DNA of 64,000 bases from Phyto melanocephala. Lineage: Eukaryota; Arthropoda; Insecta; Diptera; Rhinophoridae. This document shows positions 24,168-32,941 of the stretch, in pieces. Under the pieces are notes generated by a model, which searched no databases, was not told the origin of the DNA, and saw only the letters and a program-made list of their open reading frames with translations. Each line of letters opens with the position of its first letter. Position 1 is the first letter of the stretch. Position numbers and translations under genes: made by a program. Where the stretch lies: contig OW799237.1 in the NCBI GenBank assembly GCA_941918925.1, forward strand, positions 54,052,997 to 54,116,996, in the 5' to 3' direction.

Positions 24168-24400
24168 CAAAGTATTTTTAATAAGTTCTGTGCAACTCTA
24201 CAAAAACAAAGAGCAAAAAAATGTACAGGCATTTTATTAGTGTAAAACTACACAGCTGACTAAAAATACAAAAAAAAAAAAACGCTTTACTTTTTGAGTA
24301 TTTTTTTTTGTTTTCCTTTTGTTGAAAAATAAATAATATTAATTATTACAAAGTTTTATTTTGTAAAATATATATTCTGCTAAAAATATATATTAAAATA

Positions 24401-24850
<450 letters not shown>

Positions 24851-24942
24851 AATATAGCACTCTTGCTTGTTTTTATTAAAATCGGTTGTATAATATGAGC
24901 ATAAACTGTGTTACAAGACTTGGTTATTTACATATATATGTA

Positions 24943-25058
24943 TGTAAGATTTTATTTTTTTTGTAATAAAACAAATGCGATTTTTAAAGAAATAATTTAG
25001 GTAAATTCATTTTATTTGTGTTTTGATTAGAATTAGCGGTACAATTAAGTTTTGGTTA
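24943..25058 (-). repeat. distal part of split 3' LTR of the Mdg3-like element
   Basis: It matches 43618-43733 and ends in TTTGGTTA at 25051-25058. The LTR resumes at 38887 with another TTTGGTTA, showing that the giant element inserted here with an 8-bp duplication. Confidence 0.93.
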
Positions 25059-25141
25059 GTAGTATAAATGTATAGGTTCTACCCTACCGGGTACCTGAGT
25101 ACCGAATACATTTGTATCCGAATAATACATCACTATAACTT

Positions 25142-25325
25142 TAGGGTATTGCCATATGTAAATTATAATATACATTTAGGTTTGTGTATTCGCTAAACGG
25201 TGTTGCCATATGTAAAGTATAATATACATTTAGGTTTGTGTCTTCGATGAACGGTGTTGCCACAATTAAATTATAATGTTCATTTTGGTTTGTGTCTTCG
25301 CTAAACAGTGCTGCCAATACTGCCA
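25142..25325 (+). repeat. subterminal tandem repeat, about 54-58 bp x 3
   Basis: The unit runs from TGTTGCCATATGTAAAG through TATACATTTAGGTTTGTG to TTCGCTAAACGG, with variation between units. Translated on the minus strand it gives a repetitive 61-residue frame that I reject as a gene. The mirror copy is at 38620-38803. It could be a transposase-binding array, as in foldback elements (inference). Confidence 0.85.
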
Positions 25326-25479
25326 CAATATGGCGCTACATTTTATGTAATTCCTACAACCATATTAAGATTGCGCTGATGAGATTGTCGTATTATATGA
25401 GTATAAATTATTTTAAATATAGAGGGCGACTCAGATATTAAACCTCACTAGATGGAGAATGTGATATCTGATAACTTAC

Positions 25480-25725
25480 ACTTTGTAGCATTCTTTTAGG
25501 ACGCTTTTAAATATTTCATTTGTAAAATATGAGGATAAAACTGAAATACCGAATACTTTTTATCTACGTCACTATGTATTTAGTTTTATAGCATACTTTT
25601 AGGATGCTTTTAAATATCTGATTTGTGAAATATGAGGATAAAACTGAAATACCGAATACTTTTTATCTACGTCACTATATATTTAGTTTTGTAGCATACT
25701 TTTCGAATGTTTTAAAAATAACCGG
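25480..25725 (+). repeat. subterminal tandem repeat, about 115 bp x 2
   Basis: The unit contains ATGAGGATAAAACTGAAA, TACCGAATACTTTTTATC and TACGTCACTATATATTTAG, then GCATACTTTTAGGATGCTTT. The second and first units are nearly identical; a third start (GCATACTTTTCGAATG) is partial. The mirror copy is at about 38220-38465. Confidence 0.85.
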
Positions 25726-25769
25726 TTTGTGATGTAGGCTAAATTGTTGTAAGTACACAGGTTGACATT

Positions 25770-26160
25770 TAAATTTTCATCCCAATGGTAATTCCCCATA
25801 AGGATGAATTTTTGTTAATATTTAAAAGTTTTCATCCCAATGGTAATTCCCCATAAGGATGATTTTTTATTTTGGTTGATATAAATTTTGTTATTGGTTT
25901 GTTTGTCTCAAGTTTAATTTTTTTATTGTCTGTGCAATTTACTCATACGGATGAATTTTTGTTTTAAATTTTCATCCCAATGGTAAATCCCCATAAGGAT
26001 GAATTTTTGTTAATAATTAAAAATTTTCATCCCAATGGTAATTCCCCATAAGGATGATTTTTTATTTTGGCTGATATAAATTTTGTTATTGATTTTTTTG
26101 TCTCAAGTTTAATTTTTTTATTGTCCGTGCAATTTACACATACGGATGAAAATTTTGGTA
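25770..26160 (+). repeat. subterminal repeat cluster, TTTTCATCCCAATGG...ATAAGGATGA
   Basis: Four copies of a ~45-bp unit start TTTTCATCCCAATGGTAA and end CCCCATAAGGATGA (about 25776, 25832, 25970 and 26025). They form two blocks of a ~200-bp higher-order duplication that also repeats GTCTCAAGTTTAATTTTT. Inside each unit TCATCC and GGATGA are inverted, so each is a small dyad. The mirror is at 37785-38175. Confidence 0.85.
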
Positions 26161-26645
26161 AAAATTTTTTATAATTGTAATATAAGAAAATGCAAAGGTA
26201 AATTATTAATTGTATATACATACATAAATACTAGCATATATAAATAAGCGCATACAAACTTACATAATAGTTTTAGAAAATGTATGTAGAAAAAATTGTT
26301 TTAAAATAAAAAATGTATGTACAAAATTGTTTAAATAAGAATGGGAAGAGATGAGTTTTCAAAGATGAATAATTTAAGAGAAAATAATTTTTATTGAATG
26401 TAATTTTAGTTTTTCATAAGGATGAATTTTATTTTTAAAGATGAATAATTTTAAGAGAAAATTATCGTTTGAGTGATTTTAGTTAGAATAGTAAAGAGGG
26501 AAATCATGAGAAAATATATAAATAAACTCAAGTTGCATCAAAAAATCTTCTTAATGTGTAATGGACTAATAGATATAAAAGAACGATAATGATAATAATA
26601 TTTTTCTCATTAGTCTAATCAATACTTAAAAGTATGCTTAATAAA

Positions 26646-27007
26646 ATGGTAAGAAATCGCATCATATTTAGAAGTTTTTTCTAATTTTATTTAAAATATT
26701 GTAGATGTATGATCAAATAATAAATATTGCCCAAGGTATAATACCTCAGTATACAAAAATTGATGATATCCCCCTACATCAACCATATAAAGTCCAAAGG
26801 CTTGAGTGGAAGGAATCACAATATGGATCAAAAGTCATAGCATATTTGGATAATAATAAATGGTTTTATCTTCCTCAAAGAATTACAAACTTTTTAAATA
26901 AAGAAGATCCATACTTATCTGAAATGAATGATAAAGTGTGGAGAATTATTTACAAAGGTCGACAATCAGCAAAGGGTCTAGCAATATTTGAATTAAACTA
27001 CAATTAA
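26646..27007 (+). CDS. unrecognised ~101-residue protein, left-arm copy, probable 56-bp intron
   Basis: The open frame from ATG 26705 encodes a 100-residue protein with KVQRLEWKESQYGSKVIAYL, WFYLPQRITNFLNKE and KGLAIFELNY. A typical donor (ATG|GTAAGA at 26649) and acceptor (TTGTAG|ATG at 26704) frame a 56-bp intron, so translation may begin at the ATG at 26646-26648, adding one Met. The alternating hydrophobic/charged pattern suggests a small beta-rich, perhaps OB-like, nucleic-acid-binding fold. I recall similar short proteins with Y-G-x-x-V...F-L-P-x-R in arthropod mobile elements and viruses but cannot name a family. AGATATAAAAG lies about 75 bp upstream and AATAAATAAA follows at about 27040. 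An identical copy is in the right arm. Confidence 0.6.
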
Positions 27008-27063
27008 GAATTTAAATTTTATAAAACCTCTTTACCATAAAGTAAATAAATAAATCACATTTT

Positions 27064-27507
27064 TTAATATGCAATTTCTAAACTATTTTTATTATTTTTA
27101 TATATTAATTTCTTAAAAATCTAAAGATAACAAGATATTGTCAATAGGATGAGATTGCTGTAGCTGTTGATTCCACCGATGAATCCAATGAAAAGGTGTT
27201 TAAAATAACATCACATTCCTCGTTCATATATGTATTTTTCAAAAAATGAGGGTGACGCAGCTGATGTTGTTGTTGTTGTTGTGGTTGATGTTGTTATTGT
27301 TGTGGTTGATGTTGTTGCAATTCCTGGTAGCCATCCTAATATATTTGTTATATATAGGATCGTATCATTGTAAGAAATGTTTATTTTCTAAGTCAATTAA
27401 GTGTTTAAAGTAAAATTCTCATTATGAAATTTTAAGTATGAACATTTTTATGTATTTATTGTAGACATGTATGAATACAGACGGACAGATGGATAGATCT
27501 ACATAAA
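27064..27507 (+). repeat. 444-bp segment duplicated in direct orientation in the spacer
   Basis: From TTTAATATGCAATTTC to TGGATAGATCTACATAAA this segment recurs at 30990-31428 with a 6-bp difference in the GTT tract, and inverted at about 36438-36881. It contains a GTT/GTG triplet tract (27265-27320). Read on the minus strand, that tract gives a glutamine/histidine-rich stretch in a frame broken by TAA. Confidence 0.9.
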
Positions 27508-27881
27508 TTCTTGTCCTTTTTTTGTTATTTTAAGTTCATTTTTGTTTTGATTTGAATTTGTAATCGTCTAATTCTGCAAATGTTTATTTTTTTTAAATTA
27601 AAATTGTAAATATAAAATTTTAAGTACGAAAATTTGTATATATATTTATTATGTACATATATCACAAACGGACATACAGTTAGATTGAAATAAAGGCAGA
27701 TATGCTTACAAAACAAAATTATGATTACGTTATTTTTAATAATGTTGTTCTAATACAATTTTTAAAGATCGATTACTTATGTGTATGTTTAAAAGTGTTA
27801 CCTATGTTTTACATTATATAAAATCAAACAATATATTTAAAACTACTTAGTTCATTATAAACATTATGATACAATTTTAAA

Positions 27882-27892
27882 ACTATATAAAG
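27882..27892 (+). promoter_or_regulatory. TATA box of the 118-codon ORF
   Basis: ACTATATAAAG lies 50 bp before the ATG at 27932. The same ACTATATAAA core precedes the 72-codon ORF and its decayed paralogue, which suggests a shared promoter type. The mirror is at about 36053-36063. Confidence 0.55.
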
Positions 27893-27931
27893 AAAATCTT
27901 TTGCCATATTAAAAAATAATACAAAAAAGCT

Positions 27932-28288
27932 ATGAAGACCACAACATCACCAACTAGCTGCTTAGAGGATAAACAGGCAACAGCCTTATGGGAGTGTAAT
28001 CAGTTTTTTCGTGCGTTCGAAAAACATATTCTACCAGCCATCAAAGAATATTGCAAAGGAGAATTTGCGAGAGAGTGCGAGTATTTCTATAACAATAATG
28101 AATTATTTGTTACCCATGAGAGGATAACAAATAATTATAAAGAAAAAATATTAGAGTATAAGATTAGAATTTTATTTTGTTTTAACAATAATATTGAAGA
28201 GGTGTCTGATGGCATCCTATTTGTAATAAATAATAAAATTAGTTTGTATTTAAATAAAGAATTAAATAGTAATATTTTAAAATTATAG
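27932..28288 (+). CDS. unrecognised 118-residue protein, left-arm copy
   Basis: It starts MKTTTSPTSCLEDKQATALW, followed by a helical middle (FFRAFEKHILPAIKEYCKGE) and a segment rich in N, K and I. There is no signal peptide or membrane segment. Three cysteines lie in the first 50 residues (10, 22 and 45 or so), and two more later. Base use is as AT-rich as the surroundings. A TATA-like box lies 50 bp upstream, and AT-rich sequence with ATAAACAAATAAAT follows the stop. The frame is intact in both arms, which argues for a real gene, although arm identity alone could preserve it. Confidence 0.55.
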   Translation: MKTTTSPTSCLEDKQATALWECNQFFRAFEKHILPAIKEYCKGEFARECEYFYNNNELFVTHERITNNYKEKILEYKIRILFCFNNNIEEVSDGILFVINNKISLYLNKELNSNILKL

Positions 28289-28323
28289 ATAAAAAAATAA
28301 ACAAATAAATAATATATAAAAAA

Positions 28324-28335
28324 ACTATATAAAAC
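28324..28335 (+). promoter_or_regulatory. TATA box of the 72-codon ORF
   Basis: ACTATATAAAAC lies 64 bp before the ATG at 28388. The decayed paralogue at 30511 has ACTATATAAAAGG at 30448, 63 bp before the equivalent start position, so the promoter-to-start layout is conserved. Confidence 0.55.
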
Positions 28336-28387
28336 GTGAGTTAAATTAATATTTATATAGTCTCAAACAACAAATTGATTTAGAAAG

Positions 28388-28606
28388 ATGGACGTAATTG
28401 ATGATTTTCTAAATAAATTTAAATATGTAATCTTTGAAGAAGATTTAGATTTGTTACATACATTTAAGAGACAGTATTCCAATACTGAAGCATTCAATAA
28501 ACCTTACCCTCACAATGAATCAGATGGAGACGTAGTTGCTATTTTGTGGCTGTTACTTTTTCCACATAAGAAAGGAAAAAGTTATGAAGATAATAGAAAA
28601 ATATAA
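28388..28606 (+). CDS. unrecognised 72-residue acidic protein, left-arm copy
   Basis: It begins MDVIDDFLNKFKYVIFEEDL and has LLHTFKRQYSNTEAFNKPYP then a hydrophobic VVAILWLLLFPHKK end. No family is recognised. A diverged, non-coding paralogue sits 2.1 kb further along the same arm, so this gene duplicated within the element before the arms were copied. Intact in both arms. The hydrophobic C-terminal stretch is too short to be sure of a membrane segment. Confidence 0.5.
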   Translation: MDVIDDFLNKFKYVIFEEDLDLLHTFKRQYSNTEAFNKPYPHNESDGDVVAILWLLLFPHKKGKSYEDNRKI

Positions 28607-28647
28607 AAAAATAATTAAGAGGTTGAAAAATAATATATAAAAGTAGT

Positions 28648-28755
28648 ATGTTTATGCCGATAGCAATCATAGCGGAATGCGTGGAAGATGTTGAAAATGA
28701 AAAAGACTTGTTTACATTTGCAAATCTTTCATCCTTCATCTTTCATATGTCATAA
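28648..28755 (+). CDS. possible 35-residue ORF, left-arm copy
   Basis: MFMPIAIIAECVEDVENEKD and 15 further residues, ending in a TAA at 28753-28755. It lies 16 bp after AATATATAAAAG, another TATA-type string. It is very short and could easily be chance in AT-rich DNA; kept because the box-then-ORF pattern repeats in this element. Confidence 0.2.
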   Translation: MFMPIAIIAECVEDVENEKDLFTFANLSSFIFHMS

Positions 28756-29399
28756 TATTTATTTTTCATGTTTGCACACATTAAAATTAAAAAAAAGGAT
28801 TTAAAAATTTTGTATTAATTTTATTAATTATTGCCCTTGGAGAGCAATTATTATTACAATATGCAGATTTTGTTAGAGGATGAAGATAATTAAGATATCA
28901 TGTTTTATACGACATATTACAAGTCCACTTGTAAACACTAAAATAATCGAAAGATGTTGAGTGGAACAAAATGATTTAGGAACATCTTTAAAAGATGTTA
29001 AGAAATGTTGACACACAAACACGTATAATTCATATGGGAAGTTGTTAATATCTTGTTGATTTGATGAAAGATGAAAGATGTGAGCAAGTGTAAAAAGGCT
29101 ATTACATACATATTATAAGGGATTTTGCGAAAAGTGTATTAGAATAATGACTCTAGTATTAAAATGAGGTATGTTTGTACTAATCGTATACATCCTAATG
29201 TTAATATATATGTATGCATATATGTAGTGTGTGAAAATCGAGTAATGAAGTATATGTTTATAATATACAACGTTGATTATTAAGATTTCTTGTTGTTGTT
29301 AGGATTTTTTTTGGTAATTTGTTTATTTACTTAAATGATCGTCTTACACAAGCACTTATATATTTTTAAGTCTTACAAGTACGTGTGTTTATGATATAT

Positions 29400-29650
29400 T
29401 ACGTAGGAAAACAGACCGACTAACAGAAACAGAGACGGAAAGATAGAAAGACAGACGGACTGACAGATAGACAGACGGACGAACTCACAGATAGACATAA
29501 GGGTAGAGAGATGTATGTATTGACCACTATGATTCCTTGTTATAATATATTTCAGTTTATTTATTGTTTAGTAAAATGTTCGACTTATTCTATAATGTAT
29601 TTATTATGTATGTCACAAACGGACAGACAGTCAGATAGATTTCCATACAG
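29400..29650 (+). repeat. GACA/GATA simple repeats
   Basis: Interrupted ACAGACGGAC and AGATAGACAGACGG runs (29408-29510) and ACGGACAGACAGTCAGATAG (29620-29640). Mirror at about 34295-34545. Similar short tracts recur at 27475-27495 and 29870-29885. An apparent 70-residue ORF over this stretch is not convincing. Confidence 0.8.
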
Positions 29651-30510
29651 ACAGATATTTGTTATTACTGTTTACTGTTCTTTTAATTTAATGTTTTATG
29701 ATCACCTAATTCAAAAATTTTAATAGAAGCGTGTCTTTCAATTAATTCGTTTTTTAAATGTATTTCAATGTGGTTTTTTCAATTATACAATATTTGATTT
29801 TGCTGAATGGGATTATATGTTAAAATATTTGTAAATGTTTACTTTCTATGTAAGAGAATTATACCTAAAAGACAGACAGATATGTACGCACAGAAAGAGA
29901 GAAAATGTCTTATTTTCTATAGTCATTATATCATATTATTTCTAATCAATATAAACATAAATTAATCAATATTCAAACATACTTGTCATATCTAAATCAA
30001 TTTATAATGACGAAAAATAAATATAGAGAATATTATAAGGATTGTACGTAATCAGATAAAACTGCTAAATATGAACCTGAGCACCTGTTTATGATGTCAT
30101 ATGAAAAATAATGTAAAAAATTACAACAAATATATAAAAGATTTTAAACATTAATTTTTATTACAAACAATTTATAAAAGGTTTCAATGAGATGCATTAA
30201 TTCATTTTTTATATTCAAAATAAATGCATTCACATAAGTAGATTTGATCCATATTCTTAAGTTTCACTATCACTAGACAGTTGATCAAACGTTTTCCATG
30301 AATTCAATTAAAAACCTCAATATTTTCATACTTATTGAGCATTGTTACAGTTATATGTATATAAACAAACATACAAACAAAACAAGGAAATTTTTTTTTT
30401 ATATGAAAGATAATCAAGTTAAAATTAAAACAATAAATTTAAATATACTATATAAAAGGTGAACAATAATAGTATATATACACTATCAAACATTATATTG
30501 TTTTAGAAAG

Positions 30511-30700
30511 ATTGATATTTTTGATGATTTTGTATAGAAATTTCAAAAATGTAATCCGAATACTGCAAGAAGATTTAGAAATATTACATACATTCAAGAG
30601 ACAATATACAAATATTAACACATGCAATAAACCCTGATCATACAATGGTTCCGATAGAGATGACGTTGGTATTTATTGCTGATACTTTTTTTTTTATTTT
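30511..30700 (+). pseudogene. decayed paralogue of the 72-codon gene, left arm
   Basis: DNA similarity to 28388-28560 is clear: TTGATGATTTTGTATAGAAA, GAAGATTTAGAAATATTACA and TACATTCAAGAGACAATATA align with the 72-codon gene. The start has become ATTG and several stops interrupt the frame. The upstream ACTATATAAAAGG box and the 'ttttagaaag' leader are still recognisable. Mirror at 33244-33433. Confidence 0.75.
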
Positions 30701-31894
30701 TTGTTATTTTTCCCTCTATATGAAGACATTCGAAATCATATTAAAAGATGAAAGTGAGAATAAATTTATAACATAATACATATTTAGGTTTAGCACCTAA
30801 AGTTTACTCAGTTGAGCAAGATATTAAGAAAATTAAAGATGTTTAACAATTTGTTAAATTATCAATTAATGAACGATTGTTAGAAGTAGAAATTATTTCC
30901 TGTTGAAAATGTTGTTTATTTTATTAAATATTAATATCACTTGCTTATAATATTTGTCATAAATTTTTTTTTGTATATTTTTATGCAAATTTAATATGCA
31001 ATTTCTAAACTATTTTTATTATTTTTATATATTAATTTCTTAAAAATCTAAAGATAACAAGATATTGTCAATAGGATGAGATTGCTGTAGCTGTTGATTC
31101 CACCGATGAATCCAATGAAAAGGTGTTTAAAATAACATCACATTCCTCGTTCATATATGTATTTTTCAAAAAATGAGGGTGACGCAGCTGATGTTGTTGT
31201 TGTGGTTGATGTTGTTATTGTTGTGGTTGATGTTGTTGCAATTCCTGGTAGCCATCCTAATATATTTGTTATATATAGGATCGTATCATTGTAAGAAATG
31301 TTTATTTTCTAAGTCAATTAAGTGTTTAAAGTAAAATTCTCATTATGAAATTTTAAGTATGAACATTTTTATGTATTTATTGTAGACATGTATGAATACA
31401 GACGGACAGATGGATAGATCTACATAAAACTCCAATTTTAGCGAAGTTAGTGATACAAAATTATATTTAATAATGAAATGTAACCTCTACTATTCTTTAT
31501 ATTTATTAAAAATTCTTATAAACTAAATGAGAATTACAAAAATTATCTCAAACCACAATCAAAAATTTAGAGATATCGAAAGCTAATTACTAAAAAATTT
31601 ATTATTTTTACTTTTTTATGAAGAAGACTGAATTTCTTATATTAAACATACATATATATATAAATCTTTCAAACAGGTTTATTTTTTATAGTCTATTTCA
31701 ATATAAGTTTACTAATCAATATGATATCAGTTTCAAATGCTCTTATTATAATGAAATTAAGAATAAAAGCTCCTGTTTGTCCGTGACATACATATAAATA
31801 TTATAAACAAATTCATTTGTAACACTTTAAAAACACTTGCTAAAATGAAACGATTATTTTACATACAAAGAAAAAAAAAATTAAATTATACTGA

Positions 31895-32941
31895 CTAAAA
31901 TCTATCCGACGGATAGACAGTATTGTATGTCAATCTGTCTATCCTTTTGAACTCATTTTTTTCTGTATATTTATATCTTAGATTGTTTTTAGTTGACTTG
32001 TTATCTATTGGCACACTTATAGCTACTGACGAGATTTTCAATTTTATTAATTTTATCAGCACAACTTTTTTTATTTGTCCATCGAGTATTACTTTAAATT
32101 GCATAACTTTTTCATGAATTTCATTGATTTCCTCCCTAAAATAATTATTTATTTGGTTTTCCGCTTGATTCATGTAAGATAGTAGAATTAATTTATTGAC
32201 AACATCATTCTCCTCCAAAGGACTCGCAACATTTTTGATTCTTTTATTCTCGATATCTGTGTTATCCTCATCCAATGTATAACCCAAAAATTTTTTTAAG
32301 AAATTTCTTTTTCTATATTTCACTAACTCCCTTAATACATTATCGTTTTCCATATTTATGAATGCGAGTGATTTCAAACAAAACATATTAAATTGTGGAA
32401 GAACTAAGCAGTTTCGTAGAACAGCTAAACTGCTTCTTATAACAGCTTCTCTAAAACAGCTTTCTAAAACAGCTAAACAGCTCCCTAAAACAGCTAAACT
32501 GCTCCCTAGAACAGCTAAACAGCTTCCTAAAACTGCTAAACAGCTCCCTAAAACAGCTAAACTGCTCCCTAGAACAGCTAAACAGATTCCTAAAACTGCC
32601 AAACAGCTCCCTAAAACAGCTAAACAGCTCCCTAAAACAGCCAAACAGCTCCCTAAAACAGCTAAACAGCTCCTTGGAACAGCTAAACAGCTCCCTAAAA
32701 CAGCTAAACAGATCCCTAGAACAGCTAAACAGATCCCTATAACAGCTAAACAGATCCCTAGAACAGCTAAACAGCTCCTTACAACAGCTAAACAGATTCC
32801 TAGAACAGCTAAACAGATCCCTAGATCAGCTAAACAGCTCCCTACAACAGCTAATAGTAACAAACATACAAAAATAATAATGCTGAAACAGACGAAAGCA
32901 AATAGATTGGGTAAAAGATAAAGAACTAGAACTTTATACAT
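31895..32941 (-). CDS. 348-codon spacer ORF: hydrophobic heptad repeats plus helical C-terminal domain
   Basis: The ATG at 32939-32941 lies 12 bp inside the right arm boundary. It begins MYKVLVLYLLPNLFAFVCF, a strong membrane or signal-like segment, followed by about 19 repeats of the type L-A-V-L-G-S-C encoded by 21-bp units. A non-repeat domain of about 150 residues follows and could stand alone from the Met at 32350-32352 (MENDNVLRELVKYRKRNFLK). That domain is charged and helix-forming (NQINNYFREEINEIHEKVMQ). No family is recognised. The C-terminal domain is the more credible coding part; the repeat part may be non-coding DNA that happens to be open. Confidence 0.4.
   Translation of the reverse strand: MYKVLVLYLLPNLFAFVCFSIIIFVCLLLLAVVGSCLADLGICLAVLGICLAVVRSCLAVLGICLAVIGICLAVLGICLAVLGSCLAVPRSCLAVLGSCLAVLGSCLAVLGSCLAVLGICLAVLGSSLAVLGSCLAVLGSCLAVLGSSLAVLGSCLAVLESCFREAVIRSSLAVLRNCLVLPQFNMFCLKSLAFINMENDNVLRELVKYRKRNFLKKFLGYTLDEDNTDIENKRIKNVASPLEENDVVNKLILLSYMNQAENQINNYFREEINEIHEKVMQFKVILDGQIKKVVLIKLIKLKISSVAISVPIDNKSTKNNLRYKYTEKNEFKRIDRLTYNTVYPSDRF
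32425..32860. repeat. 21-bp minisatellite, about 19-20 units
   Basis: The consensus is CAGCTAAACAGCTCCCTAAAA with point variants (GATCCCTAGAA, CTGCTCCCTAGAA). Because 21 is a multiple of 3, frames stay open: plus-strand T-A-K-Q-L-P-K heptads (32358-32921) and minus-strand L-A-V-L-G-S-C heptads. Confidence 0.95.

Larger units (their letters stand above)
25059..30991 (+). repeat. left arm of the giant inverted repeat
   Basis: It is the reverse complement of 32953-38886. The inner end is at ...TTTTATGCAAATT (30991). Observed differences from the right arm include one base in the tract following the 101-codon gene (ATAAAACC against AAAAAACC, near 27022) and one near 28312. The composition is strongly AT-rich with little coding sequence. 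Confidence 0.95.

Noticed and set aside
25141..25326. 61-residue ORF (minus strand) with internal repeats, mirrored at 38619-38804
   Set aside because: It is only the translation of the 54-58 bp subterminal tandem repeat; open frames in a repeat of that length come easily and there is no promoter-like context.
25770..26160. Regularly repeated 45-bp units resembling a CRISPR-like array
   Set aside because: The spacing sequences are themselves repeated, units vary, the context is a eukaryotic transposon, and no cas genes exist.
29511..29723. 70-residue ORF in both arms (mirror 34221-34433)
   Set aside because: It runs over GACA/GATA simple repeats and AT-rich DNA with no start context or similarity.
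32358..32921. 187-residue plus-strand ORF of T-A-K-Q-L-P-K heptads
   Set aside because: Entirely made by the 21-bp minisatellite with short tails; no unique domain, unlike the minus-strand frame.
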